A DNA stretch of 64,000 nt from UKL13-3 sp964392775 (GTDB lineage: Bacteria > Bacteroidota > Bacteroidia > UKL13-3). The translations under genes and the position numbers were made by a program. Shown one piece after another: positions 17,605-26,800 of the stretch. The DNA is taken from NCBI GenBank assembly GCA_964392775.1, contig CAYMRD010000003.1, forward strand, positions 1-64,000. The letters run 5' to 3'. The notes under the pieces are model-generated. The model saw only the letters and a program-made list of their open reading frames with translations, ran no database searches and was not told where the DNA came from. How positions within the stretch are numbered: position 1 is the stretch's first letter; every line of letters begins with the position of its first letter.

Positions 17605-18852
17605 ATGAAAACGACCTATATTCTCAATATCAAAACCCTGTATGGTATCATCGAAAACCCGGCAATAAAGCATAAATCAGGAACTGAAATGTCGGACTTA
17701 AACCCCATTGAAAATGCCTTTGTAAAAATGGAGAATGGGAAAATTGCAGCATACGGAAAACAACAGGAACTCGGAACCGTTCCTTCGTCTGCCGAGGTTA
17801 TTGATGCCAAAGGTGGTTTGGTTCTTCCTTCGTTTGTTGATTCACATACCCATATTGTATTTGCCAAAAGTCGTGAAGAAGAATTTGTGATGCGCATCAA
17901 AGGGAAGTCTTATGAAGAGATTGCCGAGGCCGGTGGTGGTATTCTGAACTCAGCCCGAAAACTTCAGGCTATGAGTGAAAATGAGTTGTTTGAGGCCGCC
18001 CACCAACGGTTAAGAGAAGTGATTTCGTTCGGGACAGGAGCCATCGAAATTAAAAGTGGATATGGGTTGACCGTTGCCGATGAACTTAAAATGCTGCGTG
18101 TTATCAAACGCCTAAAAGCTCTATCTCCTATTGACATCAAAGCAACTTTTTTAGGGGCACATGCCATTCCAGCCGAATACAAATCAAACCGTGAAGGTTA
18201 TATCCGATTGATAATTGACGAGATGCTGCCACAGGTTGCCTCAGAACAACTGGCGGATTATTGTGATGTGTTTTGCGATCAGGGATTTTTTACGGTTGAC
18301 GAAACTGATTTAATATTAAAGGCTGCTGCCCAATACGGACTCAAAGCTAAAATTCATGGCAACGAACTGGGTTATACAGGTGGCGTGCAGGTAGCCGTAG
18401 CAAACAATGCTATCAGTGTTGACCATCTTGAATACACAGGAGATGCGGAAATTGAAGTTCTGAAAAAGAGTTCAACCATTCCGGTTGGCTTGCCCAACTG
18501 TTCCTTCTTTTTAGGTATTCCTTACGCACCCGGACGTAAACTCATTGATGCCGGATTACCCTTTTGTTTGGCCAGTGATTACAACCCGGGCAGCTCACCC
18601 AATGGACGCATGAGTTTTGTAGTAGCATTGGCCTGCATCAACATGAAACTGACACCAGAGGAAGCCATCAATGCCTGTACCATCAATGGTGCTGCTGCAC
18701 TCGAGCTAAGTGATACACTTGGTAGTGTTACCATTGGTAAACAAGCCAACCTCATCATAACCAAACCCATTCCTTCATTGGCTTATATCCCGTACAGCTT
18801 TGGAGTTGACTGGGTTGACAGGGTACTCGTTAATGGAAATCTGCAATCCTGA
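17605..18852 (+). CDS. hutI: Imidazolonepropionase
   Basis: HutI hydrolyses 4-imidazolone-5-propanoate to N-formimidoyl-glutamate, the third step of histidine degradation. The 415-residue length is normal. This amidohydrolase shows the metal-binding SHTHIVFAKSREEEF (about 81-95), EIKSGYGL, FLGAHAIP, KIHGNELG, VDHLEY, ASDYNPGSSP and the C-terminal GKQANLIITK typical of the family. The gene is divergent from the carbonic anhydrase gene across a 54-base spacer and no other hut gene is close by. A pentapeptide-repeat gene follows after two bases. Confidence 0.95.
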   Translation: MKTTYILNIKTLYGIIENPAIKHKSGTEMSDLNPIENAFVKMENGKIAAYGKQQELGTVPSSAEVIDAKGGLVLPSFVDSHTHIVFAKSREEEFVMRIKGKSYEEIAEAGGGILNSARKLQAMSENELFEAAHQRLREVISFGTGAIEIKSGYGLTVADELKMLRVIKRLKALSPIDIKATFLGAHAIPAEYKSNREGYIRLIIDEMLPQVASEQLADYCDVFCDQGFFTVDETDLILKAAAQYGLKAKIHGNELGYTGGVQVAVANNAISVDHLEYTGDAEIEVLKKSSTIPVGLPNCSFFLGIPYAPGRKLIDAGLPFCLASDYNPGSSPNGRMSFVVALACINMKLTPEEAINACTINGAAALELSDTLGSVTIGKQANLIITKPIPSLAYIPYSFGVDWVDRVLVNGNLQS

Positions 18853-18854
18853 TA

Positions 18855-19403
18855 ATGGCTTACAATACCTCGTTTAAAGACTTGCAACAACTGGATGCGG
18901 GCGACAAAGAATGGGAAGCCTGTACGTTTTCAAACTGCACATTTAAAACACTCTCTCATCATGTTTTTATTGATTGTGTGTTTGAACACTGTAATTTGAG
19001 CAATACCCATGTAGCCAATACTGCCTTTCGCAACTGCACGTTTAAGGATTGTAAACTGATGGGTGTAAATTTTAGCAGTACGCGGGAATTTGGATTTGAA
19101 GTCCACGCCACCAACTGCAATATTGATTACACGGCATTTGACCGTAAAAAATTCTACAAAAGCACTTTTGCCAATTGCTCTTTTAAAGGTGCTAATTTTT
19201 CGGAAGCCGATTTGTCGAAATGCACACTGGAAAATTGTGATTTGACGGAAGCTGTGTTTATGGGGACCAACCTTTCGGGGTTGAACTTCACCACCAACCA
19301 TAACTTTCACATCGACCCTGCACTGAACAAGGTAAACAAAGCCCGCTTCTCGCGTTTTGCACTCAGTGGTTTATTGTACAACCACGATATTGTGATTGAA
19401 TAA
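18855..19403 (+). CDS. Pentapeptide-repeat protein
   Basis: The 182-residue protein consists mostly of A(D/N)LxX-type pentapeptide repeats, for example CTFSNCTFKTLSH, CVFEHCNLSNTHV, CTFKDCKLMGVNF, CSFKGANFSEADL and CDLTEAVFMGTNL, which predict a right-handed quadrilateral beta-helix. Cysteine is unusually frequent at the inward positions. Some relatives mimic DNA and protect gyrase, as in the Qnr and MfpA families, but nothing here shows that role. It starts two bases after hutI, so the genes are translationally coupled, which has no obvious functional reason. Confidence 0.88.
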   Translation: MAYNTSFKDLQQLDAGDKEWEACTFSNCTFKTLSHHVFIDCVFEHCNLSNTHVANTAFRNCTFKDCKLMGVNFSSTREFGFEVHATNCNIDYTAFDRKKFYKSTFANCSFKGANFSEADLSKCTLENCDLTEAVFMGTNLSGLNFTTNHNFHIDPALNKVNKARFSRFALSGLLYNHDIVIE

Positions 19404-19560
19404 TAATACACTACGGGATTCTGAGTCGTCCCGTCAGAGGCATACTATCGGTATAAAGCTCCAATACAAAGCATTACACAAATCCCGCATCTGTGGCAAT
19501 AAAACGACTCCATTCCTTCACTCAGCCAACTGCCTGCAACCAATCTCCAACTTCTAACCT

Positions 19561-19941
19561 CTACTTCACCGCAACCACACTGATCTCCACGTTAGCGTTC
19601 AAAGGAAGTTTAACCACCTGAACGGTTTCGCGGGCAGGGAAGTTGTCGCTGAAAAACGATCCATACACTTCGTTGATAGCGGCAAAGTTGGCAAGGTCAA
19701 CACAGTAGATGGTGGTTTTCACCACATGTGTAAAGTCCATTCCGGCCTCAGCCAAAATAGCCTGTACATTTTCCATCACTTTGCGGGTTTCCACGCGGAT
19801 GTCACTTTGCATCATTTCTCCGGTACGGGCATCTTTGGCTACCTGACCTGATACATACAGGGTATTGCCAATCAGGTTGGCATGGCTATACGGACCAATA
19901 GGAGCAGGTGCATTGACACTGGTAATTATTTTCTTTTCCAT
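19561..19941 (-). CDS. ridA: RidA-family enamine/imine deaminase
   Basis: The 126-residue protein matches RidA/YjgF, which hydrolyses reactive 2-aminoacrylate and related imines released by PLP enzymes. Motifs include APAPIGPYSHA at the N-terminus, LYVSGQVAKDARTG, VVKTTIYCVDLANFAAINEVY, PARETVQVVKLPLNANVEI and the substrate-binding Arg of the PARETV region. The length is full. It is divergent from the 3HCDH-domain gene, sharing a 44-base spacer. Confidence 0.95.
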   Translation of the reverse strand: MEKKIITSVNAPAPIGPYSHANLIGNTLYVSGQVAKDARTGEMMQSDIRVETRKVMENVQAILAEAGMDFTHVVKTTIYCVDLANFAAINEVYGSFFSDNFPARETVQVVKLPLNANVEISVVAVK

Positions 19942-19955
19942 GGTTAAGGGTTTAT

Positions 19956-19963
19956 TATTTTTG
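19956..19963 (+). promoter_or_regulatory. Candidate -7 promoter box
   Basis: TATTTTTG at 19956-19963 fits the Bacteroidota TAnnTTTG -7 consensus and lies 22 bases upstream of the ATG at 19986. The short spacer must also serve the divergent ridA. Confidence 0.4.
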
Positions 19964-19985
19964 CCTACAATAATAACAGGCTAAT

Positions 19986-20669
19986 ATGAAGATTTTTGCA
20001 CGAGGCGAAAAAATACGCACCGATGAATTGCAAAACCGCCTTTCGGGGCTTAACTGCGAGTGGCTGGTGGTGGATGAATTGCACACCATCCCCAATCAGA
20101 TTGAAAGTTTTGATATCCTCTTTGATTTGAATTTTGACGAACAACAAAACAATTTGGCTTCTTATGCCGGATTAAAAGGAAAACCGGTCATTGTTTCGGC
20201 AGCTAAAAAAAGTCTGGCTCGGCAACAAAACGAATACGGCAAACCGGTTGATTGTGTGCTGATAGGCATCAATGCCTTGCCTACGTTTATCAACCGCAAC
20301 CTTGCTGAGGTTTCGGTGTTGCATGAAGAGGATGCTACTAAGCTGCAAACCTTGTTTGCACAATTGGACTGGCCTTATAAACTGGTTTCGGACAGAGTTG
20401 GTTTTGTTACTCCGCGCATCATTATGATGATTATGAACGAAGCATGTTATACCGTGCAGGAAGGTACAGCAAGTATGAAAGATATTGATATCAGCATGAA
20501 GCTGGGCACCAATTATCCGTTTGGTCCGTTTGAATGGGCCAACCGTATTGGGGTTAAGCATGTATACGAAACGCTTGATGCCGTGTATGCCGATACGCAT
20601 GACGAGCGGTATAAGATCTGTCCCCTGCTCAAAACGATGTATTTGACAGAACGTTCATTTGCTGTTTAG
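19986..20669 (+). CDS. 3-hydroxyacyl-CoA dehydrogenase C-terminal domain protein, atypical N-terminus
   Basis: The 227-residue protein has a clear 3HCDH C-terminal domain (about 135-222): DRVGFVTPRIIMMIMNEACY, then KDIDISMKLGTNYPFGPFEWANRIG, which includes the conserved GTNYP-GP turn. The N-terminal 120 residues are where a full enzyme would have an NAD-binding Rossmann domain, but the glycine-rich GxGxxG motif is absent. It is therefore probably not a conventional NAD-dependent dehydrogenase and may be a degenerate or repurposed relative. A bidirectional terminator lies downstream. Confidence 0.85.
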   Translation: MKIFARGEKIRTDELQNRLSGLNCEWLVVDELHTIPNQIESFDILFDLNFDEQQNNLASYAGLKGKPVIVSAAKKSLARQQNEYGKPVDCVLIGINALPTFINRNLAEVSVLHEEDATKLQTLFAQLDWPYKLVSDRVGFVTPRIIMMIMNEACYTVQEGTASMKDIDISMKLGTNYPFGPFEWANRIGVKHVYETLDAVYADTHDERYKICPLLKTMYLTERSFAV

Positions 20670-20673
20670 TTTA

Positions 20674-20755
20674 AAATGACTATCCGTCTATAGTCAACAA
20701 TATTTTAACCCCGGAGTTCACAGCGAAAGAACGCAGCGTTTCGCAGCGTAAAACG
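20674..20755. repeat. Degenerate element-A end and cgcag-type repeat
   Basis: The sequence at 20674-20698 (aaaatgactatccgtctata, then gtcaa) resembles the terminal repeat of element A with about four differences. After it comes a motif of the form gaacgcagcgtttcgcagcg, a common intergenic repeat type in this phylum. I see no second end, so it is a relic or partial copy. Confidence 0.5.
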
Positions 20756-20835
20756 TTGTGTATTCTAAGACTATTCAAACCCAGATAGCCATACAGTGCC
20801 CGCTGTGCCAACACTTATTCTTTTGGCTTTAGCAT

Positions 20836-20864
20836 AAAAAAGCGAACCAGTTGGTTCGCTTTTC
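20836..20864. terminator. Bidirectional rho-independent terminator
   Basis: A perfect nine-base stem agcgaacca/tggttcgct with a two-base loop is flanked by an A-run on the left and a T-run on the right, so it can terminate transcription from both sides. It separates the convergent 3HCDH-domain gene and the giant gene ending at 20885. Confidence 0.9.
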
Positions 20865-20884
20865 TATTTTCCGATACCTTGCAA

Positions 20885-23800
20885 TTATTGTTTCTGGTAT
20901 TGCACTTTCCGTGTCATACTATTGCCTTCGGCAGATAAAGTGATGAAGTATATTCCTCCGCTTTGTGCCGACAGATCAATGCTTGCTCCTTGCTCTCCTG
21001 CAACCTTCACATCCTTTTCAAATACAATACGTCCGAGCATATCCATTACAGCAATATGTGCCTGATCAACAACCAATCCCTGCCAGTCAATTCGCACCTC
21101 TCCATCAAGGGTTGGATTCGGATAGATTTGAATATTGGTATTGGCAAATACATCCGACAGGCCTACCTTTCCATGAATAATATTATCGGACAAGGTTTTA
21201 CAACCGGCAGTATTGCCCACCAAAACCGAGTATGTTCCACTTTCTGTTGCTTCATGAACTTTTTGAGTGGCACCCGGAATGATGTTTCCATTTAATCTCC
21301 ATTCGTAAGTTGCAGCAGTTTCCTGGCATATCAGAGAATCTGTTCCGGCAGGAACAACAATAGTAGGTTTGATTGGGAACTTATCCAATGTAATCACCAA
21401 CGCTGCAGTTGTATCGGTTGTACAACCGGTTAATACCAATGCACGGTATTGGCGGGTGGTTAAACCTGCTACTGAAATGTTTGAATGAATAAAACTTGTA
21501 CCACTGGCACCCGAAATGCGAATCCACGCTCCGCCATTATCATTGTAAACCCAACCCACTACTACTCCACCATTGATAAATCCGGTTGCAGAAAGTGAGA
21601 TTGAAGATCCTTCACACGCTGTTGATGACGGTGATGTTGGTGCTATGCTGTTAGCGTTACCGGCAAGCTGTGGATTAATCTGAAGTTGAACCTCTGCGGT
21701 AGTATCATTGCTGCAATTGTTTGCATTATAGACAATTGCTCTATAGGTACGGGTTCTTGAATACGATACCAATGTTCCGGTATGTAATAACGTAAAGTTT
21801 ATGTTAGAGATACTTGCCCATCCATCCACAACACTGTCGCGATACAACCATTTTACAACCGTTCCCGAAAAACCACCTACACCCACTATCGCTGTACCTC
21901 CCGAACATAAACTCGGAGTTGTTGTAGTTGGAGTAACTGAGAGATTTGTTCCTGCCGTAATCAAATTGATATTTACACTCACTACATCTGAGCTATCCAA
22001 ACTGCAACCTGCCGCATTGCTCAAAACAGCTCTGTACATGCGGGTTGTGTTTGCTGCTACCACCGTGTTAAAGTCATTGACAGATGTGCTGCCGGTATTG
22101 CTCAACAATGTCCATACACCGGAAGCATCCGTGTACAACCAGCTTGTTACAGCTCTTCCAACAGGTGGATTGATAAATACATTTACCGGATTCCCGGAAC
22201 ATACCACAGGCAATGAAACCTGAGCCGGAGTAGAAATAATTCCGTTGGAAATTGGGCTCACAGAAACAGATACTTCACCAGTTGTGTCGGTGCTGCATCC
22301 CCCTGTATTGTTAATGATAGCACGGTACTGACGCGTAAAGGAAACCGATGTTTGTGTATTAAAATCGGTAATGGATGTGGCTGATGAATAGAGTATATTC
22401 CAGACACCTGCATTGTCATCACGGTATAACCAACGTAATACTGAAGAACCGCTAAATCCACCAACCGATACCGTAACATTTGACCCTGAACAGATAGCTG
22501 ATTTGCTTGCAACAGGAACAATACCTGGTTGGTTTCCAAATCCGATTGGACTGATATTAACCAATACCAAAGAAGAAGTATCAATGCTACAACCGGAACC
22601 TTTTACTACAATTGCTCTGTACTCACGTGTTATAGAAGATGCAACCGTAGTGTTGTAATCGTAAACTGATGTAGCCGAGGTATACACAAAGTCGGTCCAG
22701 GCACCACCATTCTGACGGTAAATCCATTTCTGGATTGAATTGCCTGAACCCACTGAAACATTTAGTGTTACAACGTTGCCTGAACAAACAGTAGATGCAT
22801 TAGCCGTTGGAACAATTGCTCCATCCACTCCTACCGAACGCGGATTAATGGTTACTGTAGCTGTTGCACTTGTATCGTAAGCACAAACATTCGACTTGCG
22901 AATCAGCGCTCTGTATTCACGGGTTGTTGATACAGAAACTCCCGTATTGTAATCAGTTACCGAAGAAGACGTACTGCTTGTAAGGGTTGACCATGCTCCT
23001 CCATTATCACTGTAATACCATGTTTGTACACTATGGGTTCCAACATTTGCTGTCAGTATTACTGCATTTCCAACACAAATTGAACTATTGTTTGGTGTGA
23101 TGGTGACAGCATTGTCATTTCCATAGGAACGTGGGGTAATAGCAACGGTATCGGTAAGCAGGGTTGTATCCAGATTGCACGTGCTTGCTTTCCATAGAAT
23201 AGTGGCGTATTCACGATTCACTGTTGACGATACAAAAGTATTGGCATCCGAAATATTGATACTTGAAGCATACAATGAATTCCACATACCTCCATCATCT
23301 CTGTATAACCAGTTGTTAACCGAACCTGAACCCGGACTTACACTGATATTGATTGTAGATCCGATACACACACCACTGCCCGAAGTAACTGTAACCTGTG
23401 AAACATTATCTGTTCCATTGATTAACGGATTAATGGTAATTGTTTTTGCTGCTGTTGTATCAATACTGCAAACACTTCCTTTCACAATCAAAGCCCTGTA
23501 TTGGCGGGTAACAACCGTGTTTGTTGCAAACGCCTGACTGATGCTTGTTGATGAAGAATAATACGGAATCCACGTTGTTGCATCATCACTGTACACCCAA
23601 TGTGAAACAGTATTACCTGAGCCCGGAGATACGCTTATTGAGAATGAAGTCCCGGAACAAGCCGAAGCCATACTTGAAGGAGTAATTGCATTATCGTTTC
23701 CATAAGTACGCGGAACAACAGAAACCTCAACAGGGTTTGTTGTATCAATATGGCAATTGCCCGACTTATAGGTAACAGCACGGTATCCGATTGTATAAGG

Positions 23801-26800
23801 CGAGCCGTTATAAGCATATCTCGAAATAGATGCATTGGATGTTGGATTAATATATCCTTCGTCTGACCAAACACCTCCGTTATAATTTGACAGGAATCGG
23901 ATAACCGATGAATCGCCTGATACATTTAATGATACTGAGTAATTGCTACCCATACATCCATTTGTTGGAGCGGAAACGGTACGACTGCTGTTTCCTAATA
24001 CAACAGGATTAATTGTAACGGTTAAGGCTGCTGATGTATCAAAACGGCAGGTGGTATTATTATTAATGATGGCCACGTAACTTCTGGTGACAACAGACCC
24101 AACATAGGTGTTGTAATCGGTTAAGTTATTAGAGTTACCTGATGAAAACACCTGCCATGCTCCACCGTTATCTCTTGATAACCATTGAACAATTGAATTT
24201 CCCGAACCGGCAGTAACCTGAATATTTTGAATAGCAGAAGCAGCACACACACCGGCACTTGCAACTGTTGGCACTTTTGTTAAATCTGTTCCCCTTGTTT
24301 TAGGAGAGATGGTAACTGTTAACGCATTGGTGGTATCATAGCTACAGGTGCGCAATACAATAGCACGGTACTCTCTGCTCACAGGTGCTGTTACTGCTGT
24401 ATTGTAATCCACCACACTAAAGTTGGTTGTTGTGCTTAAAATGTTCCATGCACCAACTCCATTGTCTCTGAACAGCCAGCGTTGCATATTAGCTCCTGAT
24501 ACCGATAATGTAATACTTACAGCATTTCCGGCACAAACTGCTGCATTAGAAGTTGTAGGAGCTATCGCAATATTACCATTGGTTTGCACACGTATGTAAA
24601 CACTATCATATTTAGCGGTATCGGCATTACAAGACCCTGTATTTAACATGGCTGTATAGTATCTCCATCCCGAGTTGGCGACTGCAGTTGCTGTATGTGA
24701 TAAGAATGTTGAAGTCCCGGTTATTATATTCCAGCTTCCGGTTGAACCTTCGCGATACAACCAACGCTCAACCGAACCTGAGGTTGATACGGAGAGTGAA
24801 TTTCCCGAACATACTGTATCTTGAGATATGAATACGCTGGTTAAGCTGTTGCCGTATGTTTTGTTTTTGAAATTGACCGTTTTTACCTTGGTGAGCGTGT
24901 CAATCCTGCAAACTGCATTTTTCAATACCAATGTTGTATATCCTCTTGTTGAACCGGGTGCCACCAATGTGTTTCCATCACTAATAGAAGTAGTTTGTGT
25001 ATTGTTGGTGAAGTTTTTCCATGGACCATTATTATCCTTGTACAACCATTTAACAACGGAGTTACCCGAACCCGGACTCATACTTAAATTAACCGAAGAT
25101 CCAACGCAAACCGAATCGCTTGCGGTTATACTTAAAGAGGTATCTACGCTGTAGCTGATGGGTGTAATATTTACCGCTACCGATTGGGTGCTGTCAAAGT
25201 CACATGAAGAAGTGTCTGTAATGATCGCTCTGTATAAACGGGTAGTAGCAGTTGTGAGCTGGGTAAGCTGATGTGTATATGAGGTTGAATTATAAGAACC
25301 CAGTACATCATACCACGGACCGGCATTTCCCATATCACTGAATGTCCATTTAATCAACTCATTACCGGTTCCCGGTGAAACGTTTAACGAGATATTGCTT
25401 CCTGCACAAATACCCGTTGCAGGATTGGCTGTAGGTGTTATTGTTCTTAATCCTATATTTCCACCACGCGGATTAATGACCACAGACAACTCGGCTGTGG
25501 TATCGCGCTGGCATGTATTGTTGTTAAGCATAATTACACGGTAAGCCCGACTTGTAACCACAGACACATAAGTATTGTTATCTGTAAGTACTGAAGATGT
25601 GGTTGAGTTAACAAAATCGTTCCATCCGGTACTATTGTCGTTATAAATCCATTTTTCAATATTATATCCTGATGGTACACTCACTGTAACCTGTACTGCT
25701 TTTGTATAACAATAATAAGTTCGGCTTGAGGTTGGTGTTACGGTTGCAAGCACTCCACGAATAGCAGGATTAATATTAGCACTGATGGTATTGGTTGAAT
25801 CAACCGAACAGGTATTGCTGTTGTTAACGATCGCTCTGTAGCTTCTGTTAACCGGTGATTGTACAGCAGTATTATAATCAGCAATTGACGTGCTGTTGGT
25901 ATTATACCCGAAGTCGGTCCAGCCGGTACTGTTATTATTGACAATCCATTTTGAAATGGTATAACCTGATGGCAAACTTACATTCAATGTAGGATTTGAT
26001 GAGGCATTGCAAATATTCGTAGAAAAAATAGTAGGTGTAATAGTAGAGGCATATCCTTTTGCCGAAGGATTAATAGATACGCTAAACACATTAGATGAAT
26101 CATAACTACAGGTAGTTGAGTTATTTACCACTACCCTGTATGAACGGGTTGTTGGCGTTTGCACATCGGTGTTTGAATGTGAAATAGATGTTGAAGTTAG
26201 ATTCGCAATGGTTAACCATGGTCCGCTCATATTATCCATATACATCCATGAGCGAACACTTCCTCCACCTGGCATGGTAGCTGAAAGCACATTTACATTT
26301 ACAGGTGATGAGGCGCAATACACTCCATTAGCTGAAGTAAGAGCAACACCATTGGCATATCCATAAGTGCGTGCATTGAGCTGAACACTTACCGGTTGTG
26401 TGGTATCATAACTACAGGTATTGGTTAAAACAATTGCCCTGTAGGTACGCAAAACACTTGCATTAACAGCAGTATTGGATACGCTGTAAAATGTACTTGA
26501 AGAGTTTGATAGCAGTTCACTCCACTCACTGGCTGCTCCCTCTTTCACAATCCATTTATGCACTGAGTATCCCGAACCCGAATTGATGGAAACATTGAAT
26601 GAGTTACCACTGCACACTGTTGCTGCTGATGCAACCGGTTGAATGGCAGATGCAGTACTATTGCTCAATGGCCGTATCTGCACCGAAAGTGTTTGTGTGG
26701 TATCAATTAAACAGGCATTTTGCCGGATCAAAAATGCCCGGTATTCCCTATTGGTGATTGAGGTTACCATTGTTGTATTGGCATCCGATAAAAACGAAGA

